In this document: one piece after another, positions 1-7,233 of the stretch
How the letters are laid out: each line of letters opens with the position of its first letter
Position numbering within the stretch: position 1 is the first letter of the stretch
Source: Lachnospiraceae bacterium
GTDB lineage: Bacteria; Bacillota_A; Clostridia; Lachnospirales; Lachnospiraceae
Assembly (NCBI GenBank): GCA_017620975.1
Contig: JAGAUD010000032.1
Location: forward strand, 1 to 20,952
DNA: 20,952 bases
Reading direction: 5' to 3'
Program-made: the position numbers and the translations under genes
The notes under the pieces: model-generated
The model's input: the letters and a program-made list of their open reading frames with translations, nothing else
Told to the model about the DNA's origin: nothing
The model's database searches: none

Positions 1-24
1 AAACCCGCATAAATACTGGATTTT

Positions 25-1518
25 TTAGGTTGTGCTTCGCATCGTGGGGAACAACAAAACATCCCTGATCGCCGGAGAATCCGTCAGCAGCATCACCAAT
101 CTGTCAATACCATACCCAATACCACCTGTAGGAGGCATTCCAATCTCCAATGCGTTCATGAAGTCTTCATCTGTAGTATTGGCTTCTTCATCACCCTTGG
201 CCAGTGCGGCTTCCTGCGCCTTGAAACGTTCTCTCTGGTCAATCGGATCGTTCAGCTCAGAGTAAGCATTACACATTTCCCAACCATTAATGAACAGTTC
301 AAAACGCTCTACATAATCCGGCTTGTCCGGCTTTCTCTTGGTCAGAGGAGATATCTCAACCGGATGATCCATGATGAATGTAGGCTGAACCAGATGTTCT
401 TCTACGTATTCCTCGAAGAAGAGATTCAGGATATCACCTTTCTCATGACGGTCTTCAAATTCAATGTGGCGTTCCTTTGCCAGCGCCTTGGCAGCTTCTG
501 TGTCAGGTACTTCGTCGAAGTCAACGCCTGCATATTTCTTAACAGCTTCAATCATGGTAAGTCTTTCAAAAGGCTTGCCAAGATCGATGGTATGAGGACC
601 ATAGGTAATAGTAGTGGTGCCGCATACTTCCTCAGCCAGATAACGGAACATGTTCTCGGTCAGATCCATCATTCCGTAGTAATCGGTATATGCCTGATAC
701 AGTTCCATGAGGGTAAATTCAGGATTGTGCCTGGTGTCAACACCTTCGTTACGGAATACACGACCGATTTCGTATACTCTTTCCAGACCGCCTACGATCA
801 ATCTCTTCAGATACAGTTCCAGAGAAATACGCAGCTTAACATCCTCGTCCAGTGCATTGTAATGGGTATTAAAAGGTCTTGCTGAAGCACCGCCTGCATT
901 GGAAACGAGCATGGGTGTCTCTACTTCCATGAAGCCCTGTGCATCCAGATAGTTACGGATAGCTTTTAAAATCTTGGAACGCTTGATAAAGGTTTCCTTT
1001 ACATCCCCATTCATGATAAGGTCTGTGTATCTCTGACGATAACGTAAGTCTGTATTGGTCAGACCGTGATATTTCTCTGGCAGAATCTGCAGGCTCTTGG
1101 TAAGCAGCGTCACCTTGGCAGCATGAACAGAAATCTCTCCGGTCTTGGTCTTGAAGACTTCACCTTCGATACCTACGATATCACCCACATCATATTTCTT
1201 GAAATCTGCATAGGACTCTTCACCGATACTGTCTCTTGCAACGTAAGACTGAATATTGCCGGGCAAATCCTGAATGTTACAGAAAGATGCCTTACCCATG
1301 ACACGTTTTGACATGATACGTCCTGCGATCCTGACAACCTGTCCTTCCAGGGTATCAAAGTTGTCTTTGATGTCTGTGCTGTGATGAGTTACATCATATT
1401 TGGTAATCTGAAAAGGATCCTTGCCTGCTTCCTGTAAAGCAGCCAGCTTCTCTCTTCTGACTTTTAACAGTTGATTGATGTCCTGTTCCTGGACATTGTT
1501 ATTCTGTGCTCCTGCCAC
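25..1518 (-). CDS. lysS: Lysyl-tRNA synthetase, class II
   Basis: Charges tRNA-Lys with lysine in the cytoplasm using ATP. From the start chosen here the protein is 497 residues, normal for bacterial LysS. The N-terminal OB-fold anticodon-binding domain spans about 55-145. The class II core follows, with motif 2 (RVYEIGRVFRNEG, 247-259, then RHNPEFT) and motif 3 (GIGYGIDRLVMLLT, 466-479). The C-terminus ends VLLFPTMRSTT and looks complete. Start choice: the frame is open up to a TTG at 1560 and an ATG at 1554, but neither has a good ribosome binding site. A GTG at 1518 has AAGGAG about 8 nt upstream and gives MAGAQNNNVQEQDINQLL, which resembles related LysS N-termini. It follows greA by 88 nt; that gap holds a small hairpin (TCCGG/CCGGA, 1562-1575) and no T-box. 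Probably cotranscribed with greA. Identity is very secure; the start is less so. Confidence 0.95.
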   Translation of the reverse strand: MAGAQNNNVQEQDINQLLKVRREKLAALQEAGKDPFQITKYDVTHHSTDIKDNFDTLEGQVVRIAGRIMSKRVMGKASFCNIQDLPGNIQSYVARDSIGEESYADFKKYDVGDIVGIEGEVFKTKTGEISVHAAKVTLLTKSLQILPEKYHGLTNTDLRYRQRYTDLIMNGDVKETFIKRSKILKAIRNYLDAQGFMEVETPMLVSNAGGASARPFNTHYNALDEDVKLRISLELYLKRLIVGGLERVYEIGRVFRNEGVDTRHNPEFTLMELYQAYTDYYGMMDLTENMFRYLAEEVCGTTTITYGPHTIDLGKPFERLTMIEAVKKYAGVDFDEVPDTEAAKALAKERHIEFEDRHEKGDILNLFFEEYVEEHLVQPTFIMDHPVEISPLTKRKPDKPDYVERFELFINGWEMCNAYSELNDPIDQRERFKAQEAALAKGDEEANTTDEDFMNALEIGMPPTGGIGYGIDRLVMLLTDSPAIRDVLLFPTMRSTT

Positions 1519-1606
1519 TTCTTCCACTCCTTCATTCTCATACTGCACAGCCATTGCCAAATCCGGTTTTCCGGACAGCGTGACCGTGGCAGTCGTTCTC
1601 TTTTAA

Positions 1607-2089
1607 TTAGTTACTTCTCTGAATCTCCAGAACTTTGTAAGCAAATGTACCTGCGGGTGTCTCTACTTCAACAGTATCTCCCACCTTACAGCCAATCAGT
1701 GCCTTACCTACAGGACTTTCGTTGGAAATCTTGCCTTTTAAGCTGTTAGCCTCGGTAGAACCTACGATCTTGTAATCCAGTTCTTCGCTGTATTCGATAT
1801 CCAGAATCTTTACTTTACAGCCAATGTTGATCTTATCCAGGTCTACTTCGTCTTCTACAACTACTTCTGCATTCTTCAGAATCTTCTCCAGTTCTTCGAT
1901 TCTGGCTTCGATATCACGCTGCTCATCCTTCGCTGCATCGTACTCAGCATTCTCAGACAGGTCGCCCTGTTCTCTTGCCTCTTTGATCTTCTGTGCTACT
2001 TCCTGACGCTTGATTACTTTCAGTTCATGAAGCTCGTCTTCATACTTTCTCAAGCCTTCATAGGTCAAAATGTTTTTCTTTTCATGCAT
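1607..2089 (-). CDS. greA: Transcription elongation factor GreA
   Basis: Binds the RNA polymerase secondary channel and stimulates cleavage of backtracked transcripts. The 160-residue length is standard. Residues 1-75 form the coiled-coil finger, with the tip motif GDLSENAEY (42-50) carrying acidic D43 and E46. The C-terminal FKBP-like domain holds ISNESPVGKALIG (121-133). The frame extends 8 codons upstream to an ATG at 2113, but the ATG at 2089 has GGAAGGG at proper spacing and gives the usual family length, so 2089 is preferred. It lies 70 nt after the 307-aa unknown gene and 88 nt before lysS. A consensus promoter at 2166-2194 suggests greA heads its own greA-lysS transcript. Confidence 0.96.
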   Translation of the reverse strand: MHEKKNILTYEGLRKYEDELHELKVIKRQEVAQKIKEAREQGDLSENAEYDAAKDEQRDIEARIEELEKILKNAEVVVEDEVDLDKINIGCKVKILDIEYSEELDYKIVGSTEANSLKGKISNESPVGKALIGCKVGDTVEVETPAGTFAYKVLEIQRSN

Positions 2090-2122
2090 AGTCCTGTACC
2101 CTTCCATTTCCATTTATTTTGC

Positions 2123-2143
2123 ATCGCACCACCCGGTGCCGAT
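2123..2143 (-). other. Small hairpin in the greA leader
   Basis: ATCGCACC and GGTGCCGAT can pair around ACCC with one bulged base. The hairpin lies between the predicted greA transcription start and its ribosome binding site. No T-run follows, so it is not a terminator; a role in mRNA stability or translation is only a guess. Confidence 0.35.
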
Positions 2144-2159
2144 AAATACCCTAATTAAC

Positions 2160-3083
2160 TTACGTATTATAACCATTTTTGCCCACAGTGTCAAGTCTCC
2201 GCCACTCCTCTTTCATAGAAAAATAAGCAGTTTCTGCACTTCCCCACGCTATTTTGCGCCTTTTTGCCTCCTGGGAGTCCATATCCACCCAAAAAACATC
2301 CCGACCGCTGCTATCCGGCTGTACTTTTTCCTCTCCGGACAGATCCAGGACAAGGGCGGGAGTAAGGCAACAAAGCCGCAGGCCTTTGTATGCCCTGGGT
2401 TCTTCCAATATCTGCAGACCGGCTGCCAGGCCCTCTTCTTCACAAAGAATTTCCCTATAGTCTTCCAGCCCACATTCTTCCAAAAGGCTTTGTGGCAAAT
2501 AAAAGGTCAGTGTCTTAATCTTGTTTAAGAACGGTGCAATTACATCCGGCACAAAAGATTCATATCCCAGTACATACATATGCACTTGCTGCATGCCTTG
2601 TCCTTTGGCATCTGTATACGGATACTTCACTGATTGATATTGCGCTGCCTGATATTGCTTTGCCTGATATCGCGCCAACAAATATTTCATTGCCCGCTCC
2701 ACCAAATGAGCAGCATATTCTATCCTGTGATAATCCCTGTACTGTGGATAACACCAACTTTGCTCCCATTGTTCCTTAAGCTTCTTCTCTTTGATCCAAC
2801 TTGTAACAGAGTGATCTACCACGGTCTCAATAGAAGAGCTATAGCCAAAAAAAGGCTGTAGATAAGCTTTTAGTTCTACCGGCCAGCAACGATATTGAAG
2901 GTCTGCCTCCCATGGAATCGTCACGCAAAGAAGTTGTGTGCCTTCAGTCAGGCCCCATTGTCCCTTACACTGCCTGATATGAAATAATGCCGGTTCCTTA
3001 AGCTGTTCGCCCATTGGGGATCGTTTTCCCATTTTCAGATAAATTAACGTGTCCATGGTAACATTGTATGACCGATTGGGCAA
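2160..3083 (-). CDS. Unrecognised 307-aa protein between dusB and greA
   Basis: I do not recognise this protein. It has no evident signal peptide or transmembrane segment, so it is probably cytoplasmic. It is rich in Trp, Tyr and Gln, with a short Tyr/Gln repeat in the middle (RYQAK, QYQAA, QYQSV, KYPYT, about residues 138-157). The part after that has predicted strand/helix stretches such as MYVLGYESFVPDVIAPFL and TFYLPQSLLEECGL. Two starts are possible. A TTG at 3083 begins 1 nt after the dusB stop, with CGGAAG upstream inside dusB; an ATG at 3056 has no visible ribosome binding site. TTG is used here with modest confidence. The tight spacing suggests translational coupling with dusB. Its 3' end carries the greA promoter. 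It is probably a lineage-specific conserved protein; no function is assigned. Confidence 0.75.
   Translation of the reverse strand: MPNRSYNVTMDTLIYLKMGKRSPMGEQLKEPALFHIRQCKGQWGLTEGTQLLCVTIPWEADLQYRCWPVELKAYLQPFFGYSSSIETVVDHSVTSWIKEKKLKEQWEQSWCYPQYRDYHRIEYAAHLVERAMKYLLARYQAKQYQAAQYQSVKYPYTDAKGQGMQQVHMYVLGYESFVPDVIAPFLNKIKTLTFYLPQSLLEECGLEDYREILCEEEGLAAGLQILEEPRAYKGLRLCCLTPALVLDLSGEEKVQPDSSGRDVFWVDMDSQEAKRRKIAWGSAETAYFSMKEEWRRLDTVGKNGYNT
2166..2194 (-). promoter_or_regulatory. Consensus sigma-A promoter for greA-lysS
   Basis: On the minus strand TTGACA (2194-2189), a 17-nt spacer and TATAAT (2171-2166) match the vegetative consensus at all twelve positions. It sits entirely inside the last codons of the upstream 307-aa gene (…DTVGKNGYNT, stop at 2160). 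The predicted transcript would start about 70 nt before the greA start codon. Confidence 0.82.
2635..2679 (-). repeat. 15-bp in-frame tandem repeat
   Basis: Three adjacent 15-bp units appear on the plus strand: TGATATTGCGCTGCC, TGATATTGCTTTGCC and the diverged TGATATCGCGCCAAC. They encode the five-residue repeat R/Q-Y-Q-A/S-x in the unknown protein. Because 15 is a multiple of three, copy-number change would keep the frame. Confidence 0.7.
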
Positions 3084-3084
3084 A

Positions 3085-4056
3085 TTATGCTTCCGAGAAA
3101 ATCATCTCTACCGCGGCAGTCAGCTCTTCCATACTTTCCAACGTATTGATGGTCTGACGAAATTTTGCGGAATGAGGCATACCCACAGTATACCATGACA
3201 AATGCTTGCGCATCTCTCTCACTGCGGTGTATTCTCCTTTCACTTTTGTCAGAAGTGCAGCGTGACGCAGAATCATTTCTCTCTTTTCACATGCTTGCGG
3301 TCTGGGCAGATATTCTCCCGTTTCCAGGAAATGAACTACCTCCCTGAAAATCCAGGGATTTCCCTGGGCGGCTCTTCCAATCATGACACCGTCACAGCCT
3401 GTTTGGGCAAGCAAAGCAGCAGCCGCGTCCGGACCGTCCACATCACCGTTACCAATGACAGGAATTTTCACTGCATCCTTTACCGCTGCAATGATGTCCC
3501 AGTCAGCTCTTCCACTGTAATATTGCTGTCTGGTGCGCCCATGGACTGCAATGGCAGCCACACCGCAGCTTTCAGCGATCTTAGCGATCTCTACCGCATT
3601 CACATGGTCCTCATCAAAGCCCTTACGGATTTTCACGGTCACAGGCTTATGAATGGCTTTCACCAGTTTGGTCAGAATCTCTTCTACCTGCTTGGGTTCT
3701 TTCATCAGCGCAGAGCCCTCGTGATTATTCACCACCTTAGGTACCGGGCATCCCATATTTAAATCCAGAATATCGAAAGGTCTTTCTTCAATTTTCTTAG
3801 CCATCTCGCTGATGATATCAGGATCCGAGCCGAACAGCTGAAGCGACACCGGTCTTTCGTCCGGATGAATCTCCATCAGTTCCTCTGTATTCTTGTTATT
3901 ATAAAAAATCGCTTTTGCGCTGACCATCTCCATACAGATCAGTCCTGCTCCCTGTTCCCTGCATAACAGACGAAAAGGCAGGTCCGTTACACCTGCCATG
4001 GGAGCCAGTATGACGCGATTGTCCAGCGTTACATTGCCGATTGTCAAATTGCTCAT
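3085..4056 (-). CDS. dusB: tRNA-dihydrouridine synthase (DusB-like)
   Basis: FMN-dependent enzyme that reduces specific uridines in tRNA to dihydrouridine using NADPH. The 323-residue protein has the TIM-barrel Dus motifs in order: APMAGVTDLPFR (18-29), the catalytic-cysteine motif LNMGCPVPKV (Cys103), VKIRKGF with Lys142, VHGRTRQQYYSG (His172), and the FMN phosphate motifs GNGDV (202-206) and GRAAQGNP (227-234). The C-terminal helical tRNA-binding domain follows. The start is the ATG at 4056, with AAGGA about 6 nt upstream, 25 nt after coaX. The subfamily (DusB rather than A or C) is inferred from the order and style of motifs and from being the usual Dus in Firmicutes. Confidence 0.93.
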   Translation of the reverse strand: MSNLTIGNVTLDNRVILAPMAGVTDLPFRLLCREQGAGLICMEMVSAKAIFYNNKNTEELMEIHPDERPVSLQLFGSDPDIISEMAKKIEERPFDILDLNMGCPVPKVVNNHEGSALMKEPKQVEEILTKLVKAIHKPVTVKIRKGFDEDHVNAVEIAKIAESCGVAAIAVHGRTRQQYYSGRADWDIIAAVKDAVKIPVIGNGDVDGPDAAAALLAQTGCDGVMIGRAAQGNPWIFREVVHFLETGEYLPRPQACEKREMILRHAALLTKVKGEYTAVREMRKHLSWYTVGMPHSAKFRQTINTLESMEELTAAVEMIFSEA

Positions 4057-4081
4057 TTTCTGTCCTTATTAATTACTATCC

Positions 4082-4861
4082 TTACTGCTTTTCTCTTCGA
4101 TTTTTCTCATAAATGATCCGCAATCCATCCAACGTAAGTGCACTGTCGTACACATCAATGGTCTCTGTCTCATCAGAAATCAATCTGCCCAGACCTCCGG
4201 TAGCTACTACCTTTAAGTCTGCCAGTCCACTTTCTTCCTTTACTTTGCGGATAATATACTCCGTCTGTCCGATCTGACCATACACAAGACCTGCCTGCAT
4301 ACTGGTGATAGTCTCCTGTGCCAAGATGGACTTTGGCTTCTGAATTTCAATCTTAGGCAGTTTGGCTGCCTGAGACCACAATGCCTCGGAACTGATACGA
4401 ATACCCGGTGCAGTGATGCCGGCGGCAAAATTGCCTTCCTCTGTTACCAGGTCATAAGTAGTAGCCGTACCGAAATCAATAACCAGCACCGGTCCACCAT
4501 ATTTTTCATAGGCAGCCACAGCATCCACGATTCGGTCTGCACCTATGGCGCGAGGATTTTCTGTCACTATTCTTATGCCGGTTTTTACACCCGGTCCTAC
4601 TATCAGGGGCTTCACACCAACGTAACGCAGGATTCCTCCTGTCAGGGAATGCATAACATCCGGTACTACGCTGGCTACGATACAACCTTCGATCATATCC
4701 GTGGTGATTCCCTTGGTGGTCAGCAGAGTCGTCAGCATAACACCATATTCGTCTGAAGTCCTGGGAGTCTTAGTCATCATACGGAAAGTAGCCTTCAGCT
4801 CTTCTCCCTCATAGACACCCAGCGTCATATTGGTATTACCTACATCGATTACAAAAATCAT
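4082..4861 (-). CDS. coaX: Type III pantothenate kinase
   Basis: Phosphorylates pantothenate, the first step of coenzyme A synthesis; the type III enzyme is not feedback-inhibited by CoA and needs a monovalent cation. The 259-residue protein has the ASKHA-fold signatures: the phosphate loop with Asp6 ([12 protein letters not shown]), the GADR motif with the presumed catalytic base Asp109 (107-110), and [11 protein letters not shown] (129-139), followed by the APGI segment. The ATG overlaps the stop of the preceding 117-aa gene by four bases (ATGA), and GGAGG lies 7 nt upstream, so the two are translationally coupled. birA is two genes upstream; birA and coaX are linked or fused in some other bacteria. 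Confidence 0.95.
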   Translation of the reverse strand: MIFVIDVGNTNMTLGVYEGEELKATFRMMTKTPRTSDEYGVMLTTLLTTKGITTDMIEGCIVASVVPDVMHSLTGGILRYVGVKPLIVGPGVKTGIRIVTENPRAIGADRIVDAVAAYEKYGGPVLVIDFGTATTYDLVTEEGNFAAGITAPGIRISSEALWSQAAKLPKIEIQKPKSILAQETITSMQAGLVYGQIGQTEYIIRKVKEESGLADLKVVATGGLGRLISDETETIDVYDSALTLDGLRIIYEKNRREKQ

Positions 4862-5211
4862 GCTTCTTCCTCCAGCAATTGCGAAATGTCTTCTTTCAGG
4901 ATGAATACTCTGTAATAAAGACTTAAGGACTCCAACAGATCCTGTCTCTTCCTGCGAATCTCACCTACCAGAAGTCCGCTTGATATTTCGTCATAATAAA
5001 TATCATCTTCTTCCGCATTGGTTTCCAGAGATAATGTTCCATCCTCTTCGAACACAATGGTAAAGATACCGCCAACTTCCTCCGTGAACAGTACACAAAT
5101 GATATGGAGCTCATCCTTGATGGAATCGGGTATTCCGTTAAACTGTTCGTTAAAATAATATTTCTGTTCATAGGCATTAGCTCCACAGAGCACTATCCTC
5201 TTATCATCCAT
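4858..5211 (-). CDS. Conserved-looking 117-aa protein between birA and coaX
   Basis: A small acidic soluble protein with no membrane segment or known catalytic motif. It begins [20 protein letters not shown], has a central strand-rich part ([22 protein letters not shown]), an acidic stretch ([11 protein letters not shown]) and a C-terminal helix ([20 protein letters not shown]). From memory it resembles a Lachnospiraceae-restricted domain of unknown function, possibly DUF6145; I could not verify this. The ATG at 5211 is chosen over one 8 codons upstream (5235) because GGGAGGA sits 8 nt before it. It lies 48 nt after birA and overlaps coaX by 4 nt, so it is very likely a real translated gene. 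The function is unknown. Confidence 0.85.
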   Translation of the reverse strand: MDDKRIVLCGANAYEQKYYFNEQFNGIPDSIKDELHIICVLFTEEVGGIFTIVFEEDGTLSLETNAEEDDIYYDEISSGLLVGEIRRKRQDLLESLSLYYRVFILKEDISQLLEEEA

Positions 5212-5259
5212 AATCCATCCTCCCGGTAAAGGCATTCCTAAGCACCTTTTGCCATCACA

Positions 5260-6057
5260 TCACACATAGCCATATATGCCCCGCACAGACACTTCCCCTG
5301 CATATACTTCCACTACTTCACCGTTTCCTGTCTCCACAAGCAATTCACCGTTCTCAGTAATGCCCAACGCTTTGCCCTCATATTCCCCTCGGGGATCCAG
5401 TACGCGAACGCTTGCATTCCGATTCACCAATACTTGATTGTAGCTGTCCAGCAGGCCATATAAATTACCCCAATCGATAAAGGTCTTATAATCTTCTTCA
5501 AATGCTTTCATAATACGGGCCAAAAGACTGCTTCGTGATACTTTACCGCTGCATTCCTGTTCCAGGCAGGTTGCTCTCTCAGAAAGATCATCGGGAAATT
5601 CCTGTTTTCCTACATTGACACCCACACCGATGACCACATGGCGGATGCCGGCCTGTTCCACCCTCATCTCCGTCAGGATTCCACAGACCTTACGCCCGTT
5701 TACTACGATATCATTGGGCCATTTGATACCACAATTAAGCCCGGTCTCCTGCTTTACGGATCTGTTCACAGAATGAGCCATGACAAGCGTCAACATGGAC
5801 GCCCGATCCGGAGCAAAATCCGGTTTTAAAATCAACGTAAAATAAATGTTGGTGTCCGCCGGGCTCTCCCAGCAACGCCCCCGTCTGCCTTTGCCGGCGG
5901 TCTGTCTGTCAGCCACGATCAGTGTCCCGTGGGGCGCACCGTTCTCTGCCTCCCTCACTGCCTGCACATTGGTGGAGTCCGTCTCGTCATAGAACTTGAG
6001 TATCCGCCCTGCCCATTTCGTTGTAAGCAGAGATTCTATTGTTTCCGGTCCATACAT
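5260..6057 (-). CDS. birA: Biotin-[acetyl-CoA-carboxylase] ligase, no DNA-binding domain
   Basis: Makes biotinyl-5'-AMP and attaches biotin to carrier-protein lysines, for example in acetyl-CoA carboxylase. The 265-residue protein begins almost directly at the catalytic domain: DETDSTN (24-30), the biotinyl-AMP loop AGKGRRGRCW (54-63) and KWPNDIVVNGRKVCGIL (112-128), then GVGVNV and a C-terminal SH3-like domain (about 215-262). The N-terminal winged helix of bifunctional BirA repressors is absent, so it should not act as a biotin-operon repressor by that route. The start ATG at 6057 follows the argF stop by 11 nt, with AGGA about 9 nt upstream. Probably cotranscribed with argF and the downstream genes. 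Confidence 0.94.
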   Translation of the reverse strand: MYGPETIESLLTTKWAGRILKFYDETDSTNVQAVREAENGAPHGTLIVADRQTAGKGRRGRCWESPADTNIYFTLILKPDFAPDRASMLTLVMAHSVNRSVKQETGLNCGIKWPNDIVVNGRKVCGILTEMRVEQAGIRHVVIGVGVNVGKQEFPDDLSERATCLEQECSGKVSRSSLLARIMKAFEEDYKTFIDWGNLYGLLDSYNQVLVNRNASVRVLDPRGEYEGKALGITENGELLVETGNGEVVEVYAGEVSVRGIYGYV

Positions 6058-6068
6058 CGCATCTATTC

Positions 6069-7052
6069 CTACAGCGTTGCTGCCATAACTGCCTTAATGG
6101 TATGCATACGATTCTCTGCTTCCTGGAATACCAGAGACTGCGGAGACTCAAACACTTCATCTGTCACTTCCATCTCAGTGATACCGAACTTTTCAGCAAT
6201 CTGCACACCAATCTTGGTATTCAGATCGTGGAAAGCAGGCAGACAATGCATGAAAATAGCATTTTCCCCGGCATTGTCCATTGCAGCTTTATTCACCTGA
6301 TAAGGTTTCAGATCAGCAATACGCTCTGTCCATATTTCATCCGGCTCACCCATGGATACCCACACATCGGTATAGATAACATCTGCGCCTTTCGTTCCTT
6401 CTGCTACATCTTCCGTCAAAGTAATGGTAGCGCCTGTCTCTGCTGCAATGGCACGACAGGTTTCCACCAATTCACTGTCAGGAAAATATTTTGCACTGGT
6501 ACAGGCAGTAAAATGCATGCCCATCTTTGCACAGACTACCATCAGAGAATTTCCGGTATTGTAACGGGCATCTCCCATATAAGTCAGCTTAATGCCTTTC
6601 ACATGTCCAAAATGCTCTCTTATCGTCAAAAGATCAGCCAGCATCTGTGTCGGATGGAATTCATTGGTCAGTCCGTTCCATACCGGAACCCTAGAATACT
6701 TTGCCAGTTCTTCTACGATATCCTGCCCAAATCCTCTATACTCAATCCCTTCAAACATACTGCCAAGCACTCTGGCAGTATCTGCAATGCTCTCTTTCTT
6801 GCCGATCTGAGAGCCTGAGGGATCCAGATAAGTTGTGCCCATACCCAAATCATGTGCTGCTACTTCAAAGGCACATCTGGTACGCGTACTGGTTTTCTCA
6901 AAAATCAGTGCTACGTTCTTGCCTCTATGTATATCTACAGGAATCCCCTGCTTCTTCTTTGCTTTCAAATCTGCTGCCAGATCCAGCAAATATGTAATCT
7001 CTTCTGCAGTAAAATCAAGAAGTTTTAAAAAATCGCGTCCTTTCAAGTCCAT
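6069..7052 (-). CDS. argF: Ornithine carbamoyltransferase
   Basis: Joins carbamoyl phosphate and ornithine to give citrulline in arginine synthesis. The 327-residue protein carries the carbamoyl-phosphate motif STRTR (55-59), HPTQ (133-136), the ornithine loop D229/SMGE (233-236) and HCLP (269-272). The ATG at 7052 is chosen over one 17 codons upstream because GGAGG lies 8 nt before it. The sequence resembles the longer OTC type, which includes catabolic ArcB enzymes. With no arcA or arcC nearby, the anabolic name is preferred, but arcB cannot be excluded. It seems to head the series argF-birA-117aa-coaX-dusB. The loop that is often DARNN reads DARYN (161-165). Confidence 0.94.
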   Translation of the reverse strand: MDLKGRDFLKLLDFTAEEITYLLDLAADLKAKKKQGIPVDIHRGKNVALIFEKTSTRTRCAFEVAAHDLGMGTTYLDPSGSQIGKKESIADTARVLGSMFEGIEYRGFGQDIVEELAKYSRVPVWNGLTNEFHPTQMLADLLTIREHFGHVKGIKLTYMGDARYNTGNSLMVVCAKMGMHFTACTSAKYFPDSELVETCRAIAAETGATITLTEDVAEGTKGADVIYTDVWVSMGEPDEIWTERIADLKPYQVNKAAMDNAGENAIFMHCLPAFHDLNTKIGVQIAEKFGITEMEVTDEVFESPQSLVFQEAENRMHTIKAVMAATL

Positions 7053-7082
7053 AATCTGCGCCTCCAATGTATAGATGTTAAT

Positions 7083-7111
7083 AATATACTGCATTCCCCC
7101 CACAAATGCAA
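7083..7111 (-). promoter_or_regulatory. Probable argF promoter with possible ArgR half-site
   Basis: On the minus strand TTGCAT (7111-7106), a 17-nt spacer and TATATT (7088-7083) form a plausible sigma-A promoter about 30 bp before the argF start. Immediately upstream, overlapping the -35, is TATGAATTTT (about 7124-7115), which resembles one half of an arginine-repressor box. The second half is poor, so the operator is uncertain. Confidence 0.45.
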
Positions 7112-7135
7112 GTAAAATTCATATGCGTTAACACG

Positions 7136-7168
7136 AAAAGGGGCGGGATATTTCAAAATATCCCGCCC
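7136..7168 (-). terminator. Intrinsic terminator after the NfeD-SPFH genes
   Basis: GGGCGGGATATTT (7141-7153) and AAATATCCCGCCC (7156-7168) are perfect 13-base arms, followed on the minus strand by CTTTTCG. Outer arms GTTAACA (7127-7133) and TGTTAAC (7176-7182) form a further inverted repeat around it. It lies 66 bp after the SPFH stop and just upstream of the argF promoter, so it separates the two units. Confidence 0.88.
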
Positions 7169-7233
7169 TGTAGGCTGTTAACTTTGCCCCATCGGTCATC
7201 CCTTCGCTTCAAACTGTAGTTCTTGAAGCCGGC

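Noticed and set aside
364..885. Long plus-strand frame inside lysS
   Set aside because: It is antisense to conserved catalytic-domain coding sequence and has no start signal.
1519..1606. T-box leader for lysS
   Set aside because: The 88-nt gap is too short and lacks the conserved T-box sequence and a terminator.
2534..2779. Plus-strand frame with the repeat DIALPDIA
   Set aside because: It is the antisense shadow of the 15-bp repeat in the 307-aa gene.
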